Shown one piece after another: positions 47,531-58,307 of a DNA stretch of 63,918 bases (positions are counted from its first letter, which is position 1; every line of letters begins with the position of its first letter). The stretch is from Helicobacter equorum (GTDB lineage Bacteria > Campylobacterota > Campylobacteria > Campylobacterales > Helicobacteraceae), in assembly GCF_900198655.1 (NCBI RefSeq), contig NZ_FZPO01000048.1, positions 1 to 63,918 of the forward strand, read 5' to 3'. Position numbers and translations under genes: made by a program. The notes under the pieces were generated by a model. It worked only from the letters and a program-made list of their open reading frames with translations. It was not told the origin of the DNA and made no database searches.

Positions 47531-47666
47531 ATCCATCCCCCCATAAACTTACACAAAATAAATCAGGGATTGTATCTCTAATTTTGTAAAACTAGGCTAA
47601 ATTTTAATGTTTTTTAGACTAAAATCCTTGCCAACAAACTTCAACCCTCTTACTTAAGGAGCAAGA

Positions 47667-49154
47667 ATGCATAAAAAAGCTGTTTTGGTTATCACAGATG
47701 GTATTGGCTATAGCCAACATACCACATATAATGCCTTTTATCACGCCAAAAAACCTACTTATGATTATCTCTTTGAAAATGTCCCTTATGCAATGATTCA
47801 CACATATGGACTAAGTGTAGGATTGCCAGAAGAACAAATGGGTAACTCTGAAGTAGGACATATGTGCATAGGATCTGGGCGTGTGCTTTATCAAGATCTT
47901 GTCAAAATATCGCTTGCCTTAGAAAATGGTGAGATACAACACAACCAAGCATTTTTACGTGTTGCAGATTCATGTGAGGATATACATCTCTGTGGGCTTA
48001 TGAGTGATGGTGGTGTGCATTCTCATCTCTCGCACTTACTAGGTCTTGCTACAATCTGTGCGACAAAAAATAAACACGTATGGCTTCATCTTATTACCGA
48101 TGGGCGAGATGTTTTGCCTCAAAGTGCCTTAGAATATCTTAACGAAGTGCAACACACCATTAATGCGTATCCAAATATTCATATTGCCACACTTAGCGGG
48201 AGATTCTATGCAATGGATAGAGATAAACGCTGGGATCGTATAGAATCTGCATATAATGCCATTGTATGCGCAGATAATGCAACGACCAAAACGCCAAAAG
48301 AATATATCCAATCCCAATATAAACAAGAAATTTTTGATGAATTTATCCCACCTGTGAGCTTTGCTCCATATCAAGGTATGCACGATAATGATGGATTTAT
48401 CTTCATTAATTTTCGATCAGATAGAGCAAGGCAAATTGTTGATGCGATTGGCAATAAATCATTTAATGGATTTGTGCGAAAACGCGTACTAAAACTGCAT
48501 ATCGCAACAATGTGTGAGTACGATAGTAGCTTTGAGTTTCCCATTATGTTCCCCAAAGATAAGGTCCAAAATACTCTAGCCGAAGTAATTTCAAGCGCAT
48601 CACTAAAGCAATTCCACACTGCAGAAACAGAAAAATATGCACATGTTACATTCTTTTTAAATGGCGGACACGAGGAAGAGTTTGAGGGCGAAAAGCGTGT
48701 GCTTATCCCTTCACCAAAGGTTACAACATATGATTTACAACCACAAATGAGCGCAGAAGCGGTGGGTGATGCCGTGCTTGAAGCTATGCAAGAAGGTTAT
48801 GATTTTGTTGTGGTTAATTTTGCAAATGGTGATATGGTGGGACACACTGGGAATTTTCAAGCCGCCATCAAGGCTGTAGAAGCAGTTGATACACAATTAG
48901 GCAGGATTATTGAATCTGCAAAAAAATTGGGTTATGCTGTTGTGATTACAAGCGATCATGGTAATTGTGAAGAAATGAAAGATTCACAAGGCAATACGCT
49001 AACAAACCATACCATAGGTGATGTATGGGCTTTTGTGCTTGATGAAAACGTCAAAGAAGTGGCAAAAGAAGGCGGGCTAAATAATATCGCTCCAACGATC
49101 CTCAAACTTATGAATCTACCAAAACCAAAAGAAATGGATAATGCTCTCTTTTAG
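47667..49154 (+). CDS. gpmI: 2,3-bisphosphoglycerate-independent phosphoglycerate mutase
   Basis: 495 residues. It interconverts 3- and 2-phosphoglycerate with two metal ions. The phospho-Ser motif is [13 protein letters not shown] at about residue 56-68; N-terminal metal Asp is in [10 protein letters not shown] and later metal ligands are in [15 protein letters not shown] and [19 protein letters not shown] precedes the ATG closely, and a TAAAAT lies about 40 bases upstream. Confidence 0.96.
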   Translation: MHKKAVLVITDGIGYSQHTTYNAFYHAKKPTYDYLFENVPYAMIHTYGLSVGLPEEQMGNSEVGHMCIGSGRVLYQDLVKISLALENGEIQHNQAFLRVADSCEDIHLCGLMSDGGVHSHLSHLLGLATICATKNKHVWLHLITDGRDVLPQSALEYLNEVQHTINAYPNIHIATLSGRFYAMDRDKRWDRIESAYNAIVCADNATTKTPKEYIQSQYKQEIFDEFIPPVSFAPYQGMHDNDGFIFINFRSDRARQIVDAIGNKSFNGFVRKRVLKLHIATMCEYDSSFEFPIMFPKDKVQNTLAEVISSASLKQFHTAETEKYAHVTFFLNGGHEEEFEGEKRVLIPSPKVTTYDLQPQMSAEAVGDAVLEAMQEGYDFVVVNFANGDMVGHTGNFQAAIKAVEAVDTQLGRIIESAKKLGYAVVITSDHGNCEEMKDSQGNTLTNHTIGDVWAFVLDENVKEVAKEGGLNNIAPTILKLMNLPKPKEMDNALF

Positions 49155-49165
49155 TGCAATATGTC

Positions 49166-50290
49166 TTATGGGCGCATGGCATGAATCCACGATGCACTAA
49201 AGGTGCGCACTTCAGAATCTAAAGCCCTAATGTCTTGAATATCTGTAAGTGCGTGTGTTTTGATACTATCAAAATATCGCATACTTTCCAAAATACACGC
49301 GCTAATTCTCCCAAAATTAATGCGTGAATCCAAAAATGCACTCACTGCAATTTCATTACTAGCATTCAGCACAATACCAAGCTTTGGATACGCTAAGAGT
49401 GTTGATTTAAGATCCCATACAGGATAACGTTTAGAATCTATGGGCTTAAGATGTATGTTTGTGAGCGTACTCATGTCAAAGCGTGGGATAAGGCGCATAG
49501 ACTTTGCCTTTTGCTCATCAAGTGCATATGCTATGGGAAGTTGCATATCAGCGTGAGAAATATGTGCCGTGATAGATCCATCTGCAAACTCCACAAGTGC
49601 GTGTATCGCAGAGTGCTCCTCGATATATGCGTCAATATGCTGTATGCCAAACAGCCAATATGCCTCCAAAACCTCAAAAAGCTTATTGACCATTGTTGCG
49701 CTATCTATCGTAATTTTTTGTCCCATAGACCAATTTGGGTGCTTGAGTGCTTCAGCAGGTGTGGCAAAAGGTAGTTTTTCTAATGGCATATCACGCAATG
49801 CCCCACCACTAGCAGTAATACAAAGCCTATGTATTTCTCGTGTAGTATGTAGATACCATAATCCAAAATGCTCACTATCAATAGGTGTGATTGGATAATC
49901 AGCAAAAAGCCACCCAGCATTCACAAGGCTTTCTTTATTTGCAAGAGCAAGTTTTTTGCCACATTGCTTAATCACAAGGCTTGGAGCAAGTCCAGCATAA
50001 CCCACCAAAGCATTAACCGCTAACGTGCTTTGAGAAGCTTTAATCATATCCAAAAGCCCCTCTTCTCCAAAGAAAACGCGTATATTCTGTGCCTTGATAT
50101 ATTCCATATCAAGCCTTGTTACATCATTTGTATCAGCTATGCAGATATTTTTTGGGTGGTATTGATATATTTGTGTATTAAAAAGTGCAATATTCTTACC
50201 TGCGCTAAGAGATTCTATAGGAAGCCCAAAGACATTTGCGACCTTAAGGGTATTTGTCCCAATAGAACCAGTGCTACCTAAAAGAATCAT
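49166..50290 (-). CDS. dxr: 1-deoxy-D-xylulose 5-phosphate reductoisomerase
   Basis: 374 residues. It makes MEP in the non-mevalonate isoprenoid pathway with NADPH. The cofactor loop [13 protein letters not shown] is at the start, [13 protein letters not shown] and PIDSEHFGL are substrate and metal segments, and the block [20 protein letters not shown] and [12 protein letters not shown] follow. It lies 16 bases after cdsA and is convergent with gpmI. Confidence 0.96.
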   Translation of the reverse strand: MILLGSTGSIGTNTLKVANVFGLPIESLSAGKNIALFNTQIYQYHPKNICIADTNDVTRLDMEYIKAQNIRVFFGEEGLLDMIKASQSTLAVNALVGYAGLAPSLVIKQCGKKLALANKESLVNAGWLFADYPITPIDSEHFGLWYLHTTREIHRLCITASGGALRDMPLEKLPFATPAEALKHPNWSMGQKITIDSATMVNKLFEVLEAYWLFGIQHIDAYIEEHSAIHALVEFADGSITAHISHADMQLPIAYALDEQKAKSMRLIPRFDMSTLTNIHLKPIDSKRYPVWDLKSTLLAYPKLGIVLNASNEIAVSAFLDSRINFGRISACILESMRYFDSIKTHALTDIQDIRALDSEVRTFSASWIHAMRP

Positions 50291-50306
50291 ATACTAGAAG
50301 CAATGT

Positions 50307-51104
50307 TTATGGAAAATATATTTCGCTATAGGGCGATAAAGTAGAAAGCGCAAAAAGCATCATAACACCACCAAATAATAATGCATCAACTCTATCTAGC
50401 ACACCACCATGACCGGGAAAAATCGAGCCACTATCCTTGAGATTTACTTCGCGCTTAAGATAACTCTCAAATAAATCACCAAAAACGGAACTAAGCGCAA
50501 TACAACATGTTATCAACACAGCTATAAAAAAGTTATGTGTGATACCAAGACACAACACAGATCCTAAAGCAGTGCCACAAGCAACCCCTATAACGACACC
50601 TTCAATAGTCTTCTTTGGTGATGTAGCTGAAAATGGGGTTTTGCCAAAAAGTCTCCCACCAAAATATGCACCTATATCAGTGCAAACCACCACTACAATA
50701 AGACAAATAAGCCCCAATCTACCAAATGACTCATACACAGACCAAATACACAAAAATGGCAAGGTAGGATACAAAAAGGGTAGCAACACTTTCAAGGGAA
50801 GTTTTTTATTATAAGCGATATAAGAAGCATACACGATAAGCACACACAAACCATTATACAGAGGGGCTTTGGTAAAATACACACTAATCCACAATAACAC
50901 CCCCCATACATAAAAATGCCACGCAGATTCCAAAGAATAAAAAGCTAGAGATTCTCTAATAGTAATCACAAAAAGCACACCCAATACAAACCAAATAAGC
51001 AATGTGCTATTAAGCAACAAAATCAATGCAAGTGCTACAACAAGCAAAGCACCTGTGATATAGCGCTGTTTATCCGCACCCAAACTCTTTATCCTATCTT
51101 TCAT
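50307..51104 (-). CDS. cdsA: Phosphatidate cytidylyltransferase
   Basis: 265 residues with about seven to eight membrane helices. It makes CDP-diacylglycerol. The C-terminal signature is clear: TSPKKTIEGVVIG and VNLKDSGSIFPGHGGVLDRVDAL, including the acidic metal-binding residues. cdsA-dxr is a common pair. Confidence 0.95.
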   Translation of the reverse strand: MKDRIKSLGADKQRYITGALLVVALALILLLNSTLLIWFVLGVLFVITIRESLAFYSLESAWHFYVWGVLLWISVYFTKAPLYNGLCVLIVYASYIAYNKKLPLKVLLPFLYPTLPFLCIWSVYESFGRLGLICLIVVVVCTDIGAYFGGRLFGKTPFSATSPKKTIEGVVIGVACGTALGSVLCLGITHNFFIAVLITCCIALSSVFGDLFESYLKREVNLKDSGSIFPGHGGVLDRVDALLFGGVMMLFALSTLSPYSEIYFP

Positions 51105-51251
51105 AGTATTCCTTATTTGAAATGTGCTATGTTTTGGATTATAGCAAAAAAATGAGTATTTACTGAAAAATAGAGAATTTTTGATAGAATCTAAAGTCTA
51201 AATTTTTTAGAATCTTTAGGTTACAGAACGAAAAAATAGAGGTGAGGATTG

Positions 51252-52538
51252 ATGAAATACCAAAAGATATTATTGCTTTGTGTGTGCTGTGTGCTTGGAT
51301 TTGGGATTGTATTTGGTGCAGATAATAAAGAGCAAAATAGGCTTGATGCACATAAAAAACTACGCAAAGTTATTAATGTCATAGAAGAAAACTATGTTGA
51401 TGGAGTGCAAATTGATGAAATTATTAATAAAGCCATAGATGGGCTTTTAAGCAACCTCGATGCACATTCTGCCTACCTTGATAAGAAAAAATTTGATGAC
51501 TTACGATCGCAAACCGAGGGAGAATTTGGAGGAATAGGTATCACACTTGGTATGAAAGATGGAGCCCTAACCGTCATCGCCCCTATTGATGATACTCCAG
51601 CATTCAAAGCAGGTATAAAAAGTGGTGATGTAATCCTAAAAATCAATAATGAAACCGCACTTAATATGAATATTGATGATGCGGTAAATCTCATGCGCGG
51701 TAAGCCAAAAACAAAGCTTGAACTTACGCTTGTAAGAAGTGGTGAGCCAAAACCTATAGTTGTCCAGCTTACAAGAGACATTATTCGTGTAGAATCTGTC
51801 AAAGTGCGCGGTATTAATGAAACAAATTTTGCCTATGTGCGTGTCAATTCATTTGATAAAAACGTAACCCTTGAAGTGAAAAATGGCTTGAAATCACTAG
51901 GCAAAGTTGATGGCATTGTGCTAGATTTACGTTCTAATCCCGGGGGTTTGCTCGATCAAGCCGTGGATCTCTCAAAACTCTTTATCAAAAATGGTGTTAT
52001 TGTCTCACAAAAAGGACGCAATAAAGGCGAAAATATAGAGTTTAAAGCCAATGGTAGCGCACCATACGCTGATGTGCCACTTGTCGTGCTTGTCAATGGT
52101 GGAAGCGCAAGTGCAAGTGAGATTGTCGCGGGAGCATTACAAGATCACAGCAGAGCAGTGCTTGTAGGTGAACAGACATTTGGTAAGGGTAGCGTGCAAA
52201 TGGTTATTAAGCTTGATAATAATGAAGGTATAAAACTCACAATCGCAAAATATTATCTCCCAAGTGGTAGGACAATTCAAGCTGTTGGAATCCAACCAGA
52301 TGTCGTCGTATATCCAGGCAGTGTGCCAGAAAATGACAATAATTTCTCACTTAAAGAAGCCGATCTAAAGCGACATTTAAAAGGTGAATTAGAAAAAATC
52401 CAAGAAAAAGCACCAGCAGATTCTAAAAATACAACAAAAAATGCAAGCTTCACACAAGAAGACATATATAAAGACATTCAGCTTAAAACCGCAATAGATA
52501 TTCTAAAAGCTTGGAATATCTTTAAACCAAAACAATAA
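51252..52538 (+). CDS. ctpA: Carboxyl-terminal processing protease (S41 family)
   Basis: 428 residues from the ATG at 51252 with GAGGTGAGG upstream (a TTG one codon before is less well placed). Signal sequence KILLLCVCCVLGFGIVFG, then an N-terminal helical part, a PDZ domain at about 80-180 (GIGITLGMKDGALTV, AGIKSGDVILKI), and the protease domain. Catalytic Ser is in NGGSASASEIVAGAL and Lys in TFGKGSVQ. It cleaves C-terminal tails in the periplasm. Confidence 0.95.
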   Translation: MKYQKILLLCVCCVLGFGIVFGADNKEQNRLDAHKKLRKVINVIEENYVDGVQIDEIINKAIDGLLSNLDAHSAYLDKKKFDDLRSQTEGEFGGIGITLGMKDGALTVIAPIDDTPAFKAGIKSGDVILKINNETALNMNIDDAVNLMRGKPKTKLELTLVRSGEPKPIVVQLTRDIIRVESVKVRGINETNFAYVRVNSFDKNVTLEVKNGLKSLGKVDGIVLDLRSNPGGLLDQAVDLSKLFIKNGVIVSQKGRNKGENIEFKANGSAPYADVPLVVLVNGGSASASEIVAGALQDHSRAVLVGEQTFGKGSVQMVIKLDNNEGIKLTIAKYYLPSGRTIQAVGIQPDVVVYPGSVPENDNNFSLKEADLKRHLKGELEKIQEKAPADSKNTTKNASFTQEDIYKDIQLKTAIDILKAWNIFKPKQ

Positions 52539-52559
52539 CATAACCAAAAGGAGCGCATT

Positions 52560-53273
52560 ATGGATACACAACAAATGCTGTATGAGGGTAAGGGCAAGAA
52601 ACTTTTTCTTACAAACAATCCTCAAGAGGTGCTTGTAGAATTTAAAGATGATTTAACCGCCTTTAACGCTGAAAAAAAAGGTTCTGAACAAGGTAAGGGT
52701 GCGCTTAATTGTGAGATTAGCACTGCGATTTTTGAACTTTTAATCCAAAATGGCATACAAACACATTTTATCAAAAAATTAGATTCTACACATATGTTTT
52801 GCAAAAAAGTGCAAATTATTCCCATAGAAGTTGTGGTGCGCAATGTCGCTACAGGTTCGCTAACAAAACGCTTAGGTATAGAAGAAGGGAAAATTTTGCC
52901 TTTTGCCCTTGTGGAATTTTATTACAAAGACGATGCGCTTGGTGATCCTATCATTAATGACGAACATTGCAAAATTTTAAATATCACACAAGACACAACA
53001 GAGCTAGATTTTTTACGCACACAAGCACGCAAGATTAATCAAATACTAAGTGAATTTTTCATCACACGCAACCTCCGCCTTATTGACTTCAAGCTTGAAT
53101 TTGGTAAAGACAGCGAGGGTAATATTTTACTTGCTGATGAGATTAGCCCTGATAGTTGTAGATTCTGGGATAAAGATACAAATGACAAACTTGATAAAGA
53201 TAGATTCCGTCAAAATCTCGGTAGCGTAAAAGTAGCGTATGAGGAAGTTTTAAAACGAATTTTGCAAAAGTAA
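52560..53273 (+). CDS. purC: Phosphoribosylaminoimidazole-succinocarboxamide synthase
   Basis: 237 residues. It joins CAIR and aspartate in purine synthesis. [50 protein letters not shown] and [14 protein letters not shown] are typical. It starts 22 bases after ctpA and heads purC-purS-purQ; purL is not in the window. Confidence 0.97.
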   Translation: MDTQQMLYEGKGKKLFLTNNPQEVLVEFKDDLTAFNAEKKGSEQGKGALNCEISTAIFELLIQNGIQTHFIKKLDSTHMFCKKVQIIPIEVVVRNVATGSLTKRLGIEEGKILPFALVEFYYKDDALGDPIINDEHCKILNITQDTTELDFLRTQARKINQILSEFFITRNLRLIDFKLEFGKDSEGNILLADEISPDSCRFWDKDTNDKLDKDRFRQNLGSVKVAYEEVLKRILQK

Positions 53274-53282
53274 GGATTATAT

Positions 53283-53522
53283 ATGGAAATAAAAGCCCTC
53301 ATTACTTTAAAAAATGGTGTCTTAGATCCACAGGCTAAAGCCATTCATCACGCACTTTTGGATCATAATTTTAGTGATGTAAGAAGTGTCAAAATGGCTA
53401 AAGAAATCGTGCTAGATATAGATTCTCAAGATGAATCTTATGCGATTGTGCAAGTAGAAAAAATGTGTCAAGAACTCTTGGCAAACACGGTTATAGAAGA
53501 CTTTGAGGTGATGAGAAAATAA
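53283..53522 (+). CDS. purS: Phosphoribosylformylglycinamidine synthase PurS subunit
   Basis: 79 residues. Contains ALITLKNGVLDPQAKAIHHALLDHNFSDV and the C-terminal CQELLANTVIEDFEV, typical of PurS. It bridges PurL and PurQ in the three-part FGAM synthase used by organisms with small PurL. It abuts purQ directly. Confidence 0.95.
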   Translation: MEIKALITLKNGVLDPQAKAIHHALLDHNFSDVRSVKMAKEIVLDIDSQDESYAIVQVEKMCQELLANTVIEDFEVMRK

Positions 53523-54185
53523 ATGAGCGTTGCGATACTTCAATTTCCTGGGACAAATTGTGAAATGGACATGGCATATGCTTACAAATGCATAGGAGCA
53601 CCCCATACAATCGTATGGCATCAAGATCAGGTATTACCCAAAGATACAAAACTAGTAATTGTGCCTGGTGGCTTTAGTTATGGAGATTATTTGCGGAGTG
53701 GGGCTATAGCGAGATTTTCTCCTATTATGCAGGCGGTACGCGAGTTTGCTATGCAGGGTGGCTATGTGCTTGGAATCTGCAATGGCTTTCAGATTCTATG
53801 TGAAGCGAGACTTCTACCCGGAGTGCTTAAACGCAATAATTCACTACATTTTATTAGCCAAAATCAAAAACTTTATGTAAAAAACACTAACAACGCATTT
53901 TTATCTCATTACCAAAAAGAAAGTGTCATTTCTCTACCAATCGCACATGCCGATGGTTGCTATTTTATTGATGATCAGTCTTTACACGCATTACAAAAAA
54001 ACGATCAGATTCTGCTTACATATGTTGATAACCCAAACGGATCTGTAGCGGATATAGCAGGAATCTGTAATGAACAAAAAAATGTCTTTGGGCTTATGCC
54101 TCATCCAGAACGTGCAATAGAAAATCTCTTAGGTGGAGTTGATGGCTTAGAGATGCTTGCAAGCCTTTATCACGCAGCATTGTAA
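53523..54185 (+). CDS. purQ: Phosphoribosylformylglycinamidine synthase glutamine amidotransferase subunit
   Basis: 220 residues. The nucleophile Cys lies in LGICNGFQIL and the His/Glu pair in MPHPERAIEN. The start VAILQFPGTNCEMDMAYAY is standard. It supplies ammonia to PurL. Translation is coupled to purS, with no gap. Confidence 0.96.
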   Translation: MSVAILQFPGTNCEMDMAYAYKCIGAPHTIVWHQDQVLPKDTKLVIVPGGFSYGDYLRSGAIARFSPIMQAVREFAMQGGYVLGICNGFQILCEARLLPGVLKRNNSLHFISQNQKLYVKNTNNAFLSHYQKESVISLPIAHADGCYFIDDQSLHALQKNDQILLTYVDNPNGSVADIAGICNEQKNVFGLMPHPERAIENLLGGVDGLEMLASLYHAAL

Positions 54186-54209
54186 TATTAAAATATTAGG
54201 AAGGTAATG

Positions 54210-55355
54210 ATGCAATTATTTTCTAAAGCCTTGCTAAGCTTTTTTTTCATCATAGGCATTATTGTAGCCATAGACACACAGGCAGACCAAGACCTCACGA
54301 CATCTCCAAAAATTGTTTATGCAAAAGCCCTTAGTGCCACTCAAACCCTCCAAGATCAGACATTTTATGTTGGGCAAGAGATATCTATAGTATATGAGGC
54401 TTCACTTTTTGCCGGAGCAAGTCTCAAGGGAAGCAATTTTGAAAAAAGCCCCAAAGACAAAGTTGAGCTCAAAAACAAAAATGCAACTTGGAAAAATGTA
54501 GATTCTCAACACCTGCAAACCACCTATGTTTTTAAGCTAAAAGCCTCATCTGCAACAATACCTGCACTCAATGTAGTAGCCGTATCCGCGGATGGAAGCT
54601 ATGAAGAGCAAGTGCGCGTAGATTCTATTGCGCTTAATGTGATCGATTTAGGAAGCAATGCCCGATACGCAGGAATTTTAGGTAAAGACTTCAAGCTCTT
54701 ACGAAACAAAAGCCAAAACTATGATGAATTGCATAATATCATAGTCTTTGAATTTGAAATGCAATCCCAAAACCTAAAAGATATGAATATCAAAGGCTTT
54801 GAGACACAAGGCTTTGAAGAGCTAAGCCAACGCAACGGCGGTATGTATGGGGTGTATTATGTGATAGTCCCAAAAAGTTTACGTGAGCTTTCATTTGAAT
54901 ATTTTAATTCCGATGTGCGTCGCTTTGAAAGCGTGAATATCCCTATTGTTGTGGTAAATTCCGAGCTTGTAAGCACACAAAGCGATCTCAATCCCAAGGC
55001 AAGTTACGCATTCTTTAAGCTTGTAATTATTGGTGTATTGATTATCCTCTTTTTGGGGCTATTTCTTTGGAAACGCTATACAATCTTTTTGTTTATTGTG
55101 GCGTTGTTGTGTGGGATTTTAATCTATAGCCTTGCATTTAGCAATAGCTATGGCACGCTTAAATCTGGGGCATCAGTAAGCATATTACCGATGAAAGATT
55201 CAACAATTGTGCGTGTAGCAGAATCTGATATACCCATACAAATTGTAGGAGAACGAAAAATGGATCTGCAAGGACAAAGCGTATTGTTACATAAAGTGCT
55301 TATAGGAGATTCTCAAATTGGTTGGGTAAGGAGTGAATATGTTAGCAAAAATTAA
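54210..55355 (+). CDS. Membrane protein with SH3-like C-terminal domain, unknown function
   Basis: 381 residues. Signal-like N-terminus (SKALLSFFFIIGIIVAI), a beta-rich outer region (about 25-260) resembling BatD-type proteins in style, two membrane helices (about 270-315, the second IFLFIVALLCGILIYSLAF) and a C-terminal SH3-like domain (YGTLKSGASVSILPMKDST to DSQIGWVRSEYV). The second of two ATGs is better spaced from GGAAGG. It overlaps plsC. Role unknown; possible peptidoglycan or envelope contact is inferred from the SH3-like part. Confidence 0.7.
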   Translation: MQLFSKALLSFFFIIGIIVAIDTQADQDLTTSPKIVYAKALSATQTLQDQTFYVGQEISIVYEASLFAGASLKGSNFEKSPKDKVELKNKNATWKNVDSQHLQTTYVFKLKASSATIPALNVVAVSADGSYEEQVRVDSIALNVIDLGSNARYAGILGKDFKLLRNKSQNYDELHNIIVFEFEMQSQNLKDMNIKGFETQGFEELSQRNGGMYGVYYVIVPKSLRELSFEYFNSDVRRFESVNIPIVVVNSELVSTQSDLNPKASYAFFKLVIIGVLIILFLGLFLWKRYTIFLFIVALLCGILIYSLAFSNSYGTLKSGASVSILPMKDSTIVRVAESDIPIQIVGERKMDLQGQSVLLHKVLIGDSQIGWVRSEYVSKN

Positions 55356-56043
55356 GGGTCTTTTCGCTACAGCGCTTATTGCCCTATATCTTCCAATAAT
55401 CATTTTGCAAATCTATTGGACACGCCATCATCAAAACGGGAGAAAAGCCCGATTACAATGCCGTTATTTTTACACTCTCAATGGCTTTCATATGGATTGC
55501 ATAGGGGAATTTGATACGAGTGTGCAACTTATTGTGTTAAATCACCAAAGCGTCAATGATATTATGTTTTTAGAGGGCTTCCACCCAAGCAATATTTGTT
55601 GGGTGGCAAAAAAACAATTAGGTGAGATTCCACTCTATGGACTTGCACTTACCCTACCTGAAATGATCTTGATAGATAGAGAAGATAAAAATGGTATTAT
55701 TTTTCTCCTCAAACAAGCCAAAGAAAAACTAGCCCAAAATCGCCCTATTGTTATATTCCCGGAAGGCACGAGGGGTAGAGGCAACGAAAAATTACTCCCG
55801 TTTAAACCCGGAGCAAAGATTCTCGCCCAAAAACTTAACTTAAAGATTCAACCTATCTTACTTATCAACACACGCAAAATGTATGACACATCACCCATTT
55901 CCTCACACACAAACAAGGCACGTATGGTTATACTTGAATCTTTTACGCCAGATTTTAACGATCCGCAATGGTATGAAAAACTAGAATCTCTCATGCAAGA
56001 AACATATGCCAAACACTATGCACAATGCAATTCAAACCCTTAA
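55339..56043 (+). CDS. plsC: 1-acyl-sn-glycerol-3-phosphate acyltransferase
   Basis: 234 residues from the ATG at 55339, five bases after AAGGAG; a GTG two codons before lies in the ribosome binding site. The H-x4-D motif is NHQSVND, then FPEGTRGRG and a KPGAK segment. An N-terminal membrane helix (LFATALIALYLPIIILQIYW) is visible. It adds the second acyl chain to make phosphatidate. It overlaps the previous gene by 17 bases. Confidence 0.92.
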   Translation: MLAKIKGLFATALIALYLPIIILQIYWTRHHQNGRKARLQCRYFYTLNGFHMDCIGEFDTSVQLIVLNHQSVNDIMFLEGFHPSNICWVAKKQLGEIPLYGLALTLPEMILIDREDKNGIIFLLKQAKEKLAQNRPIVIFPEGTRGRGNEKLLPFKPGAKILAQKLNLKIQPILLINTRKMYDTSPISSHTNKARMVILESFTPDFNDPQWYEKLESLMQETYAKHYAQCNSNP

Positions 56044-56066
56044 TATGTCTTTAAAGTCTTTATGGC

Positions 56067-56072
56067 TATAAT
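56067..56072 (+). promoter_or_regulatory. -10 box for tRNA-Ala
   Basis: TATAAT (in GGCTATAATCG) just 13 bases before the mature tRNA, so the transcript begins very near the tRNA 5' end. Confidence 0.6.
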
Positions 56073-56084
56073 CGTCTTTTATTT

Positions 56085-56160
56085 GGGGTGTTAGCTCAGT
56101 TGGGAGAGCGCAACGCTGGCAGCGTTGAGGTCAGGGGTTCGAACCCCCTACACTCCACCA
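56085..56160 (+). tRNA. tRNA-Ala (GGC)
   Basis: Acceptor GGGGTGT pairs with ACACTCC. The anticodon arm CAACG-CTGGCAG-CGTTG gives GGC. The T-loop is TTCGAAC and CCA is encoded. 76 bases. Confidence 0.95.
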
Positions 56161-56267
56161 TAGCATGTGTTTTACCATCTTCTTTTATATTACATACATC
56201 TCAAATCCCAATACAATTAGAATCTAGTAGACTCACGCAATTAAGCATGGACTACATCACCATATGC

Positions 56268-56273
56268 TATAAT
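56268..56273 (+). promoter_or_regulatory. Extended -10 promoter for the carbamoyltransferase cluster
   Basis: TGCTATAAT, about 35 bases before the carbamoyltransferase ATG; AAAGGA is the ribosome binding site. All four genes of the cluster follow closely, so this may be their only promoter, and the poly-G frameshift in the first gene could be polar on the others. Confidence 0.6.
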
Positions 56274-56307
56274 CTCCATTTTTAAAGATTTTCTTAAAAG
56301 GATATTC

Positions 56308-58261
56308 ATGCTTATCTTAGGTATATCGGCATACTACCATGATAGTGCGATAGCTCTACTAGAAGACGATAAGATCCTCTTTGCTATCCAAGAAGAAAGA
56401 CTTTCTCGCAAAAAAGGTGATGAACGATTTCCAAGACTTTCCATCCAAAATGCCTCTACATTTCTTACTAAAAATGTAAATGGGGGGGGGGGAGCATAAG
56501 CACGCTGTCTTAAATTTCTCTCAAGATTGCTTATTGGATTGTATTGATGCTTTTGTTTTCTATGACAAACCATTTTTAAAGTTTGAACGACTTTTGGAAA
56601 CTTACCTTACTACTGCTCCAAAAGGGTTTTTTAGCTTTCTTAAAGCAATTCCCATTTGGCTTAAAGATAAATTATTTCTCAAAGAAACCCTTGTGCGCGA
56701 ACTTGCCTCTGTGTATAGTGAGCTCTATCCACATAAATCAAAATCCCAAATTAAGGCATTCAAACAAAAAGTTTATCATAATCTGTATTTTAGTGAACAT
56801 CATATTAGTCACGCTGCAAGTGCCTTTTATCCTAGTCCATTTGATGAATCTGCTATTTTGGTTATGGATGGTGTTGGTGAGTGGAGTACTACAACTATCG
56901 CTAAGGGTAAGGGCAATAATATACAAATTTATCAAGAGCTTCATTTTCCGCATTCTTTAGGGTTACTCTATTCAGCCTTTACCTACTACACAGGGTTTAA
57001 GGTCAATTCGGGAGAATATAAAGTTATGGGTTTAGCTCCATATGGTCAACCAAAATATGCAGATCTCATCAAATCTTATCTTATCGACATTAAAGATGAT
57101 GGGAGTTTTGCACTCAATATGCACTATTTTTCTTATACATATGGACTTAAAATGACCAATAAAGCCTTTGATGAACTTTTTTCACATCAAAAACGCACTG
57201 CCGAATCTACTCTAACTCAAGCTCATTTTGATCTTGCGGCATCTATCCAAGTTGTTACAGAAGAAGTAATGCTCAAGCTTGCCCGACATACATTACGACA
57301 TACAAACTCTAAAAATCTTGTTTTAAGCGGTGGTGTAGCATTAAATTGTGTAGGCAATGGCAAAATGTATAAACAGCTCAAAGCCGAAGGGCTTTTGGAA
57401 AATCTCTGGATTCAGCCTGCTAGTGGGGATGCTGGAAATGCACTTGGGTGTGCTATGGCGTTTTATTACCTTGAGTGTCGTAACCAACGCCATCCAAATA
57501 ATGCAGATTCTATGCAAGGCTCATATTTAGGTGTAGGCTATGATGACAATGAAGTTGAATCTACACTTAAAGCCCAAGGTGCAGTTTATGAACGACACAG
57601 CTTTGAAAACCTCATAAATCTTACAGCACAAGCTTTAAATGAAGGAAAAGTCATAGGGTGGCATCAAGGGCGTTGCGAATTTGGACCTCGTGCACTTGGA
57701 GCGAGGTCGATTATTGGTGATCCGCGCAATACCACTATGCAAAAAACAATGAATCTAAAAATTAAATATCGCGAATCCTTTCGACCATTTGCGCCTAGTG
57801 TCCTAGATTCACATATTGGCGAATGGTTTGAACTAGATTGTGCCTCACCTTATATGCTTCTTGTGGCACCTGTGCAACCAAGTAAATGCTATCCTGTAAG
57901 TGAATCTGATACAAAACTCTTTGGAATTCAAAAGCTAAATGTCGTGCGTAGCGAAATTCCAAGTGTTACACATATAGATTATTCTGCGAGAATTCAAAGC
58001 GTGCATAAAGGAACAAACCCTAAATATTACGCACTTTTGCAGAGGTTTTATGAGCTTACTTCTTGCCCAGTGCTTGTTAATACAAGTTTTAATGTTCGGG
58101 GTGAACCTATCGTCTGTAGCCCAATGGATAGCTTTAGATGCTTTATGGGGACAGAAATGGATATGTTGGTGATTGAAAACTTTGTATTATACAAAGATGC
58201 CCAAACCCAAGAAAACAAAACCAAGTTTCAAAATCTAAAAGATTCCTATGAGCTAGATTAA
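56308..58261 (+). CDS. Carbamoyltransferase (NodU/CmcH/TobZ family), phase-variable and OFF as read
   Basis: Interrupted by 11 Gs at 56482-56492. As read, translation stops after 63 residues; with 10 (or 13) Gs the frame joins to give about 650 residues. The N-terminus has LGISAYYHDSAIALLEDDKI and IQEERLSRKKGD. Beyond the tract come YDKPFLKFERLLETYL, SEHHISHAASAFYPSPFDESAILVMDGVGEW and ALNCVGNGK, then the TobZ-like C-terminal domain with GRCEFGPRALGARSIIGDPR, FRPFAPSVL and CPVLVNTSFNVRGEPIV. Such enzymes transfer carbamoyl from carbamoyl phosphate to hydroxyls of sugars or other compounds. Target unknown; a surface glycan is inferred. Confidence 0.92.
56482..56492 (+). repeat. Poly-G tract, phase-variation switch (11 G)
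   Basis: Eleven G residues after codon 58 of the carbamoyltransferase. The downstream frame begins with the GAG codon that uses the last G, so ten or thirteen Gs are needed for a full-length product. As read the frame hits a TAA at 56497-56499. Confidence 0.92.
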
Positions 58262-58307
58262 AGCTACAAACTTCTAGCAAACCCATAAATTTTAAAAAGG
58301 AGAGAAA

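Noticed and set aside
56480..58261. Treating the second carbamoyltransferase frame as a separate gene starting at the ATG formed at the poly-G tract
   Set aside because: No ribosome binding site precedes it, the N-terminal 58 codons belong to the same family, and a one-base change in the tract joins the frames.
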